From Parasphingorhabdus sp. SCSIO 66989 (GTDB lineage Bacteria; Pseudomonadota; Alphaproteobacteria; Sphingomonadales; Sphingomonadaceae), in NCBI RefSeq assembly GCF_032852305.1, contig NZ_CP136594.1, forward strand, positions 1,277,501 to 1,341,500: 64,000 nt of DNA. The letters are read 5' to 3'. Every line of letters begins with the position of its first letter. Position 1 is the first letter of the stretch. The notes under the pieces were generated by a model, which did not search any database, was not told where the DNA came from, and was given only the letters and a program-made list of their open reading frames with translations. Shown in pieces: positions 10,529-19,719 of this stretch. A program made the translations under genes and the position numbers.

Positions 10529-13189
10529 TCAGTTACCGAATGTCCGCTGCCACCAGCCCTTTTTGGGCTTTTCGTCACCGGCACTTTCTGCGCTGTCACC
10601 ATTGCGGTCATTGGCCGCTTCCTGCGGTGCCGCTTCATCAGCACTTTCCTTGGCAGCAGCCTTGCGCGGTTTCTTTGCTGTGCTTGGCTTTTCTTCAGCA
10701 TCGGCAGACTTGGCTGCGCTGGTGCGAGCTTTGCGCGGTTTGCTAGCCTTGGGTTTATCGTCTGCTTCGATAGCGTCCGGCTCAGCATTTTCAGCGCCAG
10801 CTTCTTCAGCCCTTTTCTCCGCAGCGGTTTTGCGCTTACGACGTTTGGGCTTCTCTTCGGTATCGGCCTCAGGGGCTTCTACTGATGTACTGTCATCAGT
10901 ATCATCTGCTTTTGCAGCCTCGGATTTGCGACGTCGTGTGCGTTTCTTTGGCTTTTCCTCAGCGTCGCTATCTTCAGCAGTGTCCGCTTCGGACTGTTCT
11001 GTCGCTTCGCCCTCGTTAACTGCTTCATCATCACTCTTACGACGACGGCTGCGACGTTTGCGCTTCGGCTTCTCGTCTTTGACTTCGCCTTCATCATCCG
11101 CATTTTCTGCAGGAGCGTCTGAGTCAGCCGGTGAAGCTTCGTCTTGCTGATCATCGCGTTTATCGCGATTTTCACCGCCACGCTTGCCGCGACGACGGCG
11201 GCGACGTTTGCGCTTGGGTCGATCCTCGTCTTCCTCGCGGTTTTCGACGGTCTGCTCTTCTTCCTCTTCCTCGACCGGATCGATAATCGGGGCATAGTCT
11301 ACGGTAACAGTTGGCTTGGGACCGCTGACCTCAACGGTCATTTTCGCGCCTTCAATATCATCCGTGGGCAAGACCTCGATTGTTACGCCATAGCGTTCTT
11401 CGATCTCGCCAATGCCTGCACGCTTATGGTTGAGGACATAGATGCTGGCTTCCTGGCTGGTGCGTAGGACCAGTTGCGAGCCTTTGCCTTTGGCCGCTTC
11501 TTCCTCGAGCAGGCGCAGTGCCGCAAGACCAGAGGATGATGCGGTACGGACAAAACCGGTGCCGTCACAATGCGGGCAAACACGGGTTGAGGCTTCCAGC
11601 ACGCCGGTGCGCAGGCGCTGTCGGCTCATCTCCAGCAGGCCGAAGCCCGATATGCGGCCCACCTGAATGCGCGCGCGGTCGGATTTCAGCGCATCGCGCA
11701 TTGCCTTTTCGACTTTGCGGATATTGCCGCTGCGCTCCATGTCGATAAAGTCGATGACCACCAGCCCGGCCATATCGCGCAGGCGCAACTGGCGGGCAAT
11801 CTCGCGCGCGGCTTCCAAATTGGTGTTGACCGCAGTCGCCTCAATACCGTGTTCACGCGTCGAGCGGCCCGAGTTGATGTCGATCGAGACCAGTGCCTCG
11901 GTCGGGTTGATCACCAGATAGCCGCCGGATTTGAGCTGTACCATCGGCTCATACATGGCGTTGAGCTGATCCTCGGCACCATAGCGCTGGAATAGCGGGA
12001 TCGGATCGGCATAATGCTTCACCCGCCGCGCATGGCTGGGCATCAGCAGCTTCATAAAGTCCTTGGCGGCGCGATAGCCGTCATCGCCCTCGACCATCAC
12101 CTCTTCAATCTCACGATTATAGATATCGCGGATCGCGCGTTTGATCAGGTCGCTATCGCTGTGAATTTGTGCCGGGGCAGACGCCTTGAGGGTGTTCTCA
12201 CGAATCCCGTCCCAGAGGCGGGCGAGATAATCAAAGTCACGCTTGATCTCGGTCTTGGTGCGCGACAGGCCTGCGGTCCGAACGATACAGCCCATGCTGC
12301 TCGGCAGGTTGAGTTCGGCGATAATGCCTTTAAGGCGCTTGCGGTCACCGGCGCTGGAGATTTTGCGGCTGATACCGCCGCCATGGGCGCTGTTCGGCAT
12401 CAATACGCAATAGCGTCCGGCGAGCGAGAGATAGGTGCTGAGCGCCGCGCCTTTATTGCCGCGCTCTTCCTTCATCACCTGCACCAGAACAACCTGGCGG
12501 CGATGGATTACATCCTGAATCTTGTAGCGGCGACGCAGCGCCATGCGCTTGCTGCGCACTTCATCGCTGGCGCGGGCTGCGCCTTTGCCGCGACGATTGC
12601 CACGACGCGAGCGACCACCGCGACGGCGTTTCTTGCCGCCCTCGGCTTTGTCGCCTTCGCTATCGTCTTCGCCCTTGGCTTCGGCTTCTTCGTCCGATGA
12701 TTCGCCATCTGCGTCATCATCATCGTCGTCGGGCAGTTCAGGCGCTTCCGGCTCGCTCAGCTTTTCTTCGGCCTTTTCATCGAGCATGCCATGATCTTCG
12801 GCTAGCTCATCAGCAAAGGCACGGCTGTAATCGCCGTCATCATCCTCGCCGGTTTCGCCGCGTTCTTCCTCGGCGGCGCGCAGAGCGGCTTCTTCAGCAG
12901 CATGCTCTGCCTCTTCCGCCAGCAGCTTGTCCTTGTCTTCCTTGGGGATCTGATAATAGTCCGGGTGGATCTCGGAAAAGGCAAGGAAGCCATGGCGATT
13001 GCCGCCATAATCTACAAAAGCTGCCTGTAGTGAAGGCTCTACCCGGGTAACTTTGGCAAGATAGATATTGCCTTTGATTTGCTTGTGTTCTGCCGACTCA
13101 AAGTCGAATTCTTCAATGCGGTTTCCCTTGGTTACCGCCACCCGGGTTTCTTCCTGGTGGCGCGCATCGATCAGCATACGCGTGGTCAT
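10529..13189 (-). CDS. rne: Ribonuclease E/G
   Basis: Essential endoribonuclease for mRNA decay and rRNA/tRNA processing, about 886 residues. The start is set at the ATG giving MTTRMLIDARHQEETRVAV. The S1 domain (KGNIYLAKVTRVEPSLQAAF) is split by an acidic then basic insert of about 150 residues. Catalytic acidic residues sit in EALVSIDINSGRST and GLVVIDFIDM, and the zinc-link is CPHCDGTG. The C-terminal 300 residues are low-complexity, with alternating K/R-rich (KRKRRRRRRGKRG) and D/E/A-rich blocks, as expected for the degradosome scaffold. It ends in KPKKGWWQRTFGN. Confidence 0.95.
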   Translation of the reverse strand: MTTRMLIDARHQEETRVAVTKGNRIEEFDFESAEHKQIKGNIYLAKVTRVEPSLQAAFVDYGGNRHGFLAFSEIHPDYYQIPKEDKDKLLAEEAEHAAEEAALRAAEEERGETGEDDDGDYSRAFADELAEDHGMLDEKAEEKLSEPEAPELPDDDDDDADGESSDEEAEAKGEDDSEGDKAEGGKKRRRGGRSRRGNRRGKGAARASDEVRSKRMALRRRYKIQDVIHRRQVVLVQVMKEERGNKGAALSTYLSLAGRYCVLMPNSAHGGGISRKISSAGDRKRLKGIIAELNLPSSMGCIVRTAGLSRTKTEIKRDFDYLARLWDGIRENTLKASAPAQIHSDSDLIKRAIRDIYNREIEEVMVEGDDGYRAAKDFMKLLMPSHARRVKHYADPIPLFQRYGAEDQLNAMYEPMVQLKSGGYLVINPTEALVSIDINSGRSTREHGIEATAVNTNLEAAREIARQLRLRDMAGLVVIDFIDMERSGNIRKVEKAMRDALKSDRARIQVGRISGFGLLEMSRQRLRTGVLEASTRVCPHCDGTGFVRTASSSGLAALRLLEEEAAKGKGSQLVLRTSQEASIYVLNHKRAGIGEIEERYGVTIEVLPTDDIEGAKMTVEVSGPKPTVTVDYAPIIDPVEEEEEEQTVENREEDEDRPKRKRRRRRRGKRGGENRDKRDDQQDEASPADSDAPAENADDEGEVKDEKPKRKRRSRRRKSDDEAVNEGEATEQSEADTAEDSDAEEKPKKRTRRRKSEAAKADDTDDSTSVEAPEADTEEKPKRRKRKTAAEKRAEEAGAENAEPDAIEADDKPKASKPRKARTSAAKSADAEEKPSTAKKPRKAAAKESADEAAPQEAANDRNGDSAESAGDEKPKKGWWQRTFGN

Positions 13190-13730
13190 GATAATGTCTC
13201 CACATCGCGTGCAAGGGCGTGATCGCCCGGTTTGCATGCAATGCTCTGTCTGGATGATCCGGCAGACGCAGGTCTGCGATCGGCCGGGATATGGTTTGAA
13301 AATCTACGGCTCGTAAGAGTCGCCATTGTGTGTCTGATTGAACATCGGTTCCCGGCATTGTGCCATTGTGCCCAAGCGCAATTGCTGTCGCGGCCTTGTT
13401 AAAGCGCGATTGCAAGCGTGGAACGGGAAGGGACATTCAACATCAACCTGTTTGGCCCGGTTGAACCAACCGGGATATTGCCGTGAGAGCGCCTATTGCT
13501 TTGATAGTAAAGCTCATCTCTCACTGGGGAGGGGCTAGCACTCCCAAGCCGCCGTCGCAACAAAAATACAAGGTTTCGGTCTTTTGCTGTCTGAACGTGC
13601 ATCAATGCGTCCGATCCGGTCGGACAAACCCTAAAATATGGTTAACAGCCCGATAACCTTAATCATTTAGTTTCTGTTATTAAAACTTCGTTAACGCCGT
13701 TTTCACCGTGTTTCGGGTGAAGGACTCAAA
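13190..13730. other. Divergent intergenic region of rne and the amidase gene
   Basis: 541 bp without a convincing gene. The half next to rne should be its long 5' leader, which in other bacteria is autoregulated by RNase E. A small inverted repeat GCAGACGCAGGTCTGC lies at about 13262-13277. The half next to the amidase is AT-rich (13630-13700) and probably holds that promoter. No riboswitch or sRNA motif was recognised. Confidence 0.45.
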
Positions 13731-14990
13731 GTGAAAATGGACTGGACCAGCGCCGTAAAGTTGCGCCATAATGGATATATTATGGTGATTGTGACGGCAT
13801 TGCTGGCATTGCTGACACCGGGGCTGGCGCATGGTGGTGAAGTAGAGCATGTCTCGCTTCAAGGCGACAGGCTAACCATTCGTTTTGACGATGTTGTCCA
13901 GGATGCGCGCAGCTTCAGCCTGAGCGGTCCTGATCGCATTGCCATTGATGTGCGCGGCGCGACCACAGACCAGAAGCGCTATTCCGGCCGTGATACCGTC
14001 CGCACCATTCGCGCCGCACAATATCAGCCGGACACCGCCAGAATCGTGCTTGATCTCGATGCGCCTATGGCGGTTCAATCAGGCTATTTTTCCTCCAATG
14101 GTCGGCAACTGCATCTTTCATTGGCACGCAGTGGCAGTCTTGGCGGCAATGCTGGCAAGTTTGCAGGACCGAAATCATTTACGCCGCCAGCCGGATTCGC
14201 CACGCGACCGGTTCGCAAACCCTATAGCGTGAAGGTCGATCTGCCAGCGACAAAGTCGCAAATAGGTCTGCCTGAGGTGCGCGGACCGCGCTCAGGCGAT
14301 CGCCCCCTGGTGGTGATCGATGCGGGGCACGGTGGCCACGATCCCGGTGCGATCAGCCCGCATGATGGCAAACGCGAAAAGGACATTACGCTGGCAATTG
14401 CGCGCTCCATTCGCGATCGACTGCTGGAAACCGGGCGCTTTCGCGTTGCCCTGACCCGCGATACCGACAAGTTCCTCGTGCTGGGAGAGCGCTACAGCAT
14501 CGCCCGCCGATTGGATGCCGATCTGTTCATCTCGATCCACGCGGACGCCGCCGGTAATGAGGAGGCGCGGGGGGCAACAGTCTATACCCTGTCCGAGGTT
14601 GCGTCTGACCGCGAGGCCGAGAAACTGGCGGCGCGTGAGAACAAAGCCGACATTATCAGAGGTCTTGATTTGCGTCGGACACCCGAGAGCATCAGCCCGA
14701 TCCTGATCGACCTGCGCCAGCGCGAGACGATGAATCTATCGGCTGACTTCGCCAAATTGCTGTTGCGCGAGGGGCAGGGCAAAATTCGCTTCCGCTCGCA
14801 CTCGCATCGCTTCGCATCGTTCGTGGTGCTTAAGGCGCCTGACGTTCCCTCGATTCTGCTGGAAACCGGCTACCTCACCAATGCAGATGATGTGAAGCTG
14901 CTGGCATCCAAGGCTGGCCGCACCCAGATCGCGGACTCAGTGGCGGGCGCGGTGCGGGTGTATTTTGCGCGGCAATTGGCGATGCGTTGA
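13731..14990 (+). CDS. amiC: N-acetylmuramoyl-L-alanine amidase (AmiC type, AMIN domain)
   Basis: Periplasmic zinc amidase that removes peptide stems from glycan strands during daughter-cell separation. 419 residues: signal peptide (VIVTALLALLTPGLAHGGE), AMIN domain at about 40-125 (LTIRFDDVVQDARSFSLSGP), linker, then Amidase_3 domain. Zinc and catalytic residues are visible in VVIDAGHGGHDPGAIS (His), EKDITLAIAR (Glu), LFISIHADAAGNEEARG (His) and SILLETGYLTN (Glu). The start is GTG at 13731; ATG at 13737 is two codons later. The PBP1A gene follows 101 bp downstream on the same strand. Confidence 0.93.
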   Translation: MKMDWTSAVKLRHNGYIMVIVTALLALLTPGLAHGGEVEHVSLQGDRLTIRFDDVVQDARSFSLSGPDRIAIDVRGATTDQKRYSGRDTVRTIRAAQYQPDTARIVLDLDAPMAVQSGYFSSNGRQLHLSLARSGSLGGNAGKFAGPKSFTPPAGFATRPVRKPYSVKVDLPATKSQIGLPEVRGPRSGDRPLVVIDAGHGGHDPGAISPHDGKREKDITLAIARSIRDRLLETGRFRVALTRDTDKFLVLGERYSIARRLDADLFISIHADAAGNEEARGATVYTLSEVASDREAEKLAARENKADIIRGLDLRRTPESISPILIDLRQRETMNLSADFAKLLLREGQGKIRFRSHSHRFASFVVLKAPDVPSILLETGYLTNADDVKLLASKAGRTQIADSVAGAVRVYFARQLAMR

Positions 14991-15091
14991 TACGCCATCC
15001 GCTCGCGCACCGAATATCTATCCCCATATTTGTTTCGCTTTGGCGGCATTCGTGCTGGAACTGTTCAGATTGGCTGTGCTAACCGGCGCGC

Positions 15092-17644
15092 ATGAGTGAG
15101 ACTGAAACATCTGCGCCCGAGCAAGGTGCCGAAAGCAGCAGCGATTATGGCTATCGCATGGAGCGCCAGGCAGGCGGCTTTGGCGCACGCTTGCGCAGCC
15201 TCTGGAGCCGTCGCCTGATCCGCTGGGCGGTCTATCTGCTCATCCTGCTACTGGTGGCCTGGGCCGCATTCTGGGCGATCTTTGCGCGTGACCTGCCTTC
15301 GGTGGAAAAGCTGCTCGATTACGAGCCCGCAGTGCCGACCATGGTGCGCGGCGTGGATGGTGAAATCGTCAACAGCTTCGCCCGGCAGCGTCGGGTGCAA
15401 TTGCAGTATACCGATTTTCCCGAGCCACTAATCAACGCCTTCCTCTCGGCCGAGGACAAGACGTTCTTTGAGCATGGCGGACTCGATTATCCAGGCGTTG
15501 CCGGTGCGGTCATCGATTATATCAGTAAGCTGGGCAGTGACGAGCGCGCAAAAGGCGGTTCCACGATCACGCAACAGGTCGCCAAGAACCTGCTGCTTGA
15601 TGATGAATATGCCGTCACCCGGAAAATCCGTGAGGCTATTCTGGCTTACCGCATTGAAGAGAGCCTGAGCAAAGAAGAGATTCTGGAGCTCTATCTCAAC
15701 GAGATTTTTCTTGGCCGCAATGCCTATGGCGTGCAGGCGGCGGCGCAGGCCTATTTCCAGAAGGATGTCGATCAGCTGACACTTTCGGAATCGGCATATC
15801 TGTCGATCCTGCCCAAGGCGCCGGCCAATTATCGCCCGGAAACCAATGCGGAGCGTGCCGTGGCGCGGCGCAACTGGGTGTTGGGGCAGATGAATGAGAA
15901 TGGCTGGATAACCGAGGCGGAAATGCGCGCGGCACAGGCTGAACCCCTGGGCACCAAGAGACGTCGCGGCACCAACTATGCGCGCATGGGCGGCTATTTT
16001 ATGGAAGAGGTTCGTCGCCAGCTTATTGATCGCTATGGCGAGAATTCGGACGATGGCGAGAACCCCTATTCGGTCTATGGTGGCGGGCTATGGGTCCGTA
16101 CTTCGCTCGATCCAAAGATCCAGGAAGCGACCACCAAGGCGCTGCGCGATGGCATGATGCGTTATGATCGCGGACGCGGCTGGACCGGGCCGATCAACAC
16201 CATTGAGATGGAAGAGAATTGGGCCAGCGTATTGGCCTCTACCAATATCTCGATCAACTATAAGGATTGGCGCATTGCTGTGGTGGTTGAAAAGCAAGGC
16301 CGCACCGCGACCATCGGCTTTACGGATGGCGAAACCGGGTCGCTACCCTCAGGCTATGCCAGCATGGCAAAGCGCGGCGGTGGTTCTGCCTTTAACGCGA
16401 TGAAGCCGGGTGACATTATCACTGTCTCACCCGCCGGGGCCAACAATGTCTATCGCCTACGCAGCGTGCCAGAGGTCTCAGGCGGCATGGTGGTGGAAAG
16501 CCCGCATGGCGGCGGTCGCATTCTGGCAATGCAGGGCGGGTTTGACAGCGGCATAAGTTCATTCAATCGTGCCACTCAGGCCGAGCGGCAACCGGGATCG
16601 ACGATCAAGCCCTTTGTTTATGCCACGGCGCTCGACAATGGTATGACCCCGGCGACGACTATTGTCGACGACACCTTTTGCGCAGGCAGCAAATGCTTCC
16701 GCAACTTTGGTGGTGCGCGGGGTGCGGGTTCGCAGACCATGCGCTGGGGGCTGGAGCAATCGCGTAACCTGATGACCGTGCGCGCGGCTAATGACTCCGG
16801 CATTCGCAATGTGGTCAAGACGATCAGCGATATGGGCATTGGCGAGCATGAGCCGCATCTCGCTACCGCGCTGGGTTCAGGCGAAACCACGGTGGAGAAG
16901 ATAACCAACGCCTATGCGATGCTGGTCAATCATGGCCGCGAGCTGACGCCAACGGTGATTGACTATGTGCAGGATCGCAATGGCAAGGTGATTTTCCGCG
17001 CTGACAATCGCAATTGCGATGGTTGTCAGATGGAAGAATATGACGGCAAACCGATGCCGCGCCTCAGACCAACCGGCAAGCAGGCGATGAACCCACTGAC
17101 CGCATTCCAAATGGTGCACATTCTGCAAGGTGTGGTGCAACGCGGCACTGCGCAAAATTTGCGTAGTCTCGGTCGTCCGGTCTTTGGCAAAACCGGCACT
17201 ACCAGCGGCCCGAAAGACGTTTGGTTTGTCGGCGGCACGCCGGACCTTATCGCCGGGGTTTATCTCGGCTTTGATCAGCCGCGCAATATGGGCGGCTATG
17301 CGCAGGGCGGCACCGTCGCAGCGCCGATTTTCAAGCAGATGGCAGAAGCGGTATTCCCTGACATGCCGGTGCGGCAGTTTATCGCGCCGCGTGGTATCCG
17401 GATGGTGCGGATTGAACGGCGCACAGGAAAGCGCGTTTTTGGCGGCTGGCCGAGCGGTGCCCCCAAATCAGCGATCATCTGGGAGGCGTTCAAGCCCGAG
17501 ACGGAACCGCGCCGTTCGGTGCGGGCCGAAGAGGTCGCCCAGGTCACTCGTCCCGCTGCGACCAGGACCCGGCAACGGGCAACCCGCGCTGCGCGACCGC
17601 GCAATGACAATGATTTCCTCGAGCAGCAGGGCGGCATATACTAG
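15092..17644 (+). CDS. mrcA: Penicillin-binding protein 1A (bifunctional transglycosylase/transpeptidase)
   Basis: Class A PBP, 850 residues: cytoplasmic tail, one membrane segment (WAVYLLILLLVAWAAFWAIF), glycosyltransferase domain with catalytic Glu in LSAEDKTFFEHGGLDYPG, plus GGSTITQQVAKNLLL and EILELYLNEIFLGRNAYG. An inserted OB-like region follows, then the transpeptidase domain with QPGSTIKPFVYA (SxxK), EQSRNLM (SxN) and FGKTGTT (KTG). It polymerises and cross-links peptidoglycan in the periplasm. Order amidase-PBP1A-prfB is shared with other sphingomonads (recalled). Confidence 0.96.
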   Translation: MSETETSAPEQGAESSSDYGYRMERQAGGFGARLRSLWSRRLIRWAVYLLILLLVAWAAFWAIFARDLPSVEKLLDYEPAVPTMVRGVDGEIVNSFARQRRVQLQYTDFPEPLINAFLSAEDKTFFEHGGLDYPGVAGAVIDYISKLGSDERAKGGSTITQQVAKNLLLDDEYAVTRKIREAILAYRIEESLSKEEILELYLNEIFLGRNAYGVQAAAQAYFQKDVDQLTLSESAYLSILPKAPANYRPETNAERAVARRNWVLGQMNENGWITEAEMRAAQAEPLGTKRRRGTNYARMGGYFMEEVRRQLIDRYGENSDDGENPYSVYGGGLWVRTSLDPKIQEATTKALRDGMMRYDRGRGWTGPINTIEMEENWASVLASTNISINYKDWRIAVVVEKQGRTATIGFTDGETGSLPSGYASMAKRGGGSAFNAMKPGDIITVSPAGANNVYRLRSVPEVSGGMVVESPHGGGRILAMQGGFDSGISSFNRATQAERQPGSTIKPFVYATALDNGMTPATTIVDDTFCAGSKCFRNFGGARGAGSQTMRWGLEQSRNLMTVRAANDSGIRNVVKTISDMGIGEHEPHLATALGSGETTVEKITNAYAMLVNHGRELTPTVIDYVQDRNGKVIFRADNRNCDGCQMEEYDGKPMPRLRPTGKQAMNPLTAFQMVHILQGVVQRGTAQNLRSLGRPVFGKTGTTSGPKDVWFVGGTPDLIAGVYLGFDQPRNMGGYAQGGTVAAPIFKQMAEAVFPDMPVRQFIAPRGIRMVRIERRTGKRVFGGWPSGAPKSAIIWEAFKPETEPRRSVRAEEVAQVTRPAATRTRQRATRAARPRNDNDFLEQQGGIY

Positions 17645-17738
17645 CCGCTGCTGCCGCGAGCTGGTCCTCGCTGCACACAGCCGCTTTACAAAAGTGGTAA
17701 AATCCCTAAGCGCATAGCGATAAACAGGAGATTATCAT

Positions 17739-18866
17739 ATGCGTGCCGAGGGGCAGGCCCATGTTGAAAAGATAAATGCCGCTTTGGCGCTGGTCCGCAA
17801 ATTTCTCGATTGGGACAAGGCGCTGCGCCGTCTGGATGAATTGAACGCCAGGGTGGAAGACCCGACGCTCTGGGATGATCCCAAAGCGGCCGAAGAGGTT
17901 ATGCGCGAGCGGCGGCGGCTCGATGGCGCGATTTCGACGGTGAATGAAATCAGCCAGGAAGTGGCCGATGCGGTGGAATTTGTCGAAATGGGCGAGGCCG
18001 AGGATGATGAAGAGGTCATCGCCGAGGGTCTGGCGACGTTGGCCAAGCTGGAAGAGCGTGCCGAGAAAGACAAGATTGAGGCGTTGCTGGCGGGCGAGGC
18101 CGATGGCAATGACACCTATCTCGAAATCCATGCCGGCGCTGGCGGCACCGAGAGTCAGGACTGGGCCGAGATGCTGCTGCGTATGTATCAGCGCTGGGCC
18201 GAGCAGCGCGGCTATAAGGTTTCCATGGTGGAGTATCAGGCTGGGGATCAGGCGGGCATCAAATCGGCAACGCTGCTGCTGAAGGGCGAAAATGCCTATG
18301 GCTATGCCAAGACCGAGAGTGGTGTGCACCGGCTGGTGCGCATCTCACCCTATGACAGCGCAGCCAAGCGGCATACCAGCTTTTCCAGCGTCTGGGTCTA
18401 TCCGGTGATCGACGATAATATCGATATTGCGATCAATGAAAGTGACCTGAAAATCGACACCTATCGCGCATCGGGCGCGGGCGGCCAGCACGTTAACACC
18501 ACCGATAGCGCGGTGCGCATCACGCACATTCCGTCCGGCATCGTGGTCGCCAGCCAGAATGACCGTTCGCAACACAAAAACCGTGCCGAGGCGATGTCGA
18601 TGCTCAAGGCGCGGCTTTATGAAGAGGAACTGCGCAAACGCGAAGAAGCAGCGATGGATGAACATGCCAGCAAGTCTGAAATTGGCTGGGGCAGCCAGAT
18701 CCGTTCCTATGTGCTGCAACCCTATCAGATGGTAAAAGACCTGCGCACTGGCGTGACTTCCTCGGCGCCATCTGACGTGCTTGATGGCGCGCTCGATCCA
18801 TTTATGGCCGCTGCACTATCTCAACGGGTAACCGGTGAGAAGGTGGATGTGGAGGATGTCGACTAG
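17739..18866 (+). CDS. prfB: Peptide chain release factor 2
   Basis: Class I release factor for UAA/UGA codons, 375 residues. The catalytic GGQ is in GAGGQHVNTTDSAVRITH. The stop-recognition tripeptide, SPF in E. coli, reads SPY here (LVRISPYDSAAKRHTSF), a form I recall from other alphaproteobacteria. There is no in-frame UGA near codon 26, so the autoregulatory +1 frameshift of E. coli prfB is absent. AACAGGAG lies upstream of the ATG. The next gene starts on the base after the stop codon. Confidence 0.96.
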   Translation: MRAEGQAHVEKINAALALVRKFLDWDKALRRLDELNARVEDPTLWDDPKAAEEVMRERRRLDGAISTVNEISQEVADAVEFVEMGEAEDDEEVIAEGLATLAKLEERAEKDKIEALLAGEADGNDTYLEIHAGAGGTESQDWAEMLLRMYQRWAEQRGYKVSMVEYQAGDQAGIKSATLLLKGENAYGYAKTESGVHRLVRISPYDSAAKRHTSFSSVWVYPVIDDNIDIAINESDLKIDTYRASGAGGQHVNTTDSAVRITHIPSGIVVASQNDRSQHKNRAEAMSMLKARLYEEELRKREEAAMDEHASKSEIGWGSQIRSYVLQPYQMVKDLRTGVTSSAPSDVLDGALDPFMAAALSQRVTGEKVDVEDVD

Positions 18867-19604
18867 ATGCGGGCAATCGGCCTTCTTTCCGCACTATCGT
18901 TGCTGGCGCTAGCCGCCTGCAAGCCTGTAGCGCTGGATGAGGACCGGCCGGAAGATGCGCGCGCTTTTCCGCGGGCTGAGCGAGAGGTGCCGGAAGTTGT
19001 CGGCAACCAGTTCTCGACCGAAGCCGCGCGCGATAATCGGCATGAAGCCGAAACAGTGATGGACCTGGCCGGGATCGTCGAAGGCATGACTGTTGCCGAT
19101 ATCGGTGCGGGTGAGGGCTATTATACCGTGCGTCTGGCTGAAAAAGTCGGCACAACTGGCAGGGTGCTGGCGCAGGATATTGATGGTGACGCACTGGCAC
19201 GGCTGGGCCAGCGTGTGTCGCGCGACAGGCTAGACAATGTCTCGATAAAGCCCGGCGCGATTGCTGACCCGCGCCTGCCCGCCAACAGCTTTGACCGCAT
19301 CTTTCTGGTGCATATGTACCATGAGGTGACCGAGCCCTATGCCTTTATCTGGCGCATGCACGATGCTCTGCGCGAGAATGGCCAGATTATTGTCGTCGAT
19401 GTCGACCGCCCTAATGGCCGCCATGGCATTTCGCCGAAGCAGCTTTTTTGCGAATTTGAGGCGGTGGGCTTTGAGCTGACCGAGTTTGCTCTGCGCCCGG
19501 ATATTCAAGGCTATTTTGCCCGCTTCGTGCCCGCCGGTCCCAAGCCGGAGCCTGAAGCTGTCAAAGGTTGCAATGTCTCGGGAAAGCGGCGCGAAACCGA
19601 ATAG
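18867..19604 (+). CDS. SAM-dependent methyltransferase with lipoprotein signal
   Basis: 245 residues. The N-terminus is a lipoprotein signal (LLSALSLLALAACKP, lipobox LAAC). After a linker comes a class I methyltransferase: motif I VADIGAGEGYYTVRLAE, acidic AQDIDGD and post-II FDRIFLVHMYHEVTEPY. Such exported methyltransferase-like proteins are known in proteobacteria, but their substrate is not known to me. SAM is not expected in the periplasm, so the fold may have another role. It is directly adjacent to prfB and probably cotranscribed. Confidence 0.8.
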   Translation: MRAIGLLSALSLLALAACKPVALDEDRPEDARAFPRAEREVPEVVGNQFSTEAARDNRHEAETVMDLAGIVEGMTVADIGAGEGYYTVRLAEKVGTTGRVLAQDIDGDALARLGQRVSRDRLDNVSIKPGAIADPRLPANSFDRIFLVHMYHEVTEPYAFIWRMHDALRENGQIIVVDVDRPNGRHGISPKQLFCEFEAVGFELTEFALRPDIQGYFARFVPAGPKPEPEAVKGCNVSGKRRETE

Positions 19605-19719
19605 TAGCACTTGCCGCTGCGACCCGCCTTGGCTTAACCGTTGATTAAAAGGCGATTTTTTGACGCGATTTTTTGCGTAACATCTCCTATAGACGCTCGG
19701 ATAAGCATGGGGAGCAGCA

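Noticed and set aside
17739-17830. Possible programmed +1 frameshift in prfB
   Set aside because: The frame runs uninterrupted from the start with no early UGA, so the E. coli-type frameshift is absent.
18330-18380. SPY in place of SPF in release factor 2 as a sign of altered stop reading
   Set aside because: I recall the same SPYDS form in other alphaproteobacterial RF2 proteins, so it is probably lineage-typical.
19650-19700. Promoter from TTGACG and TATAGA upstream of the flavin oxidoreductase gene
   Set aside because: The spacer is 22 bp, too long for a normal sigma-70 pair.
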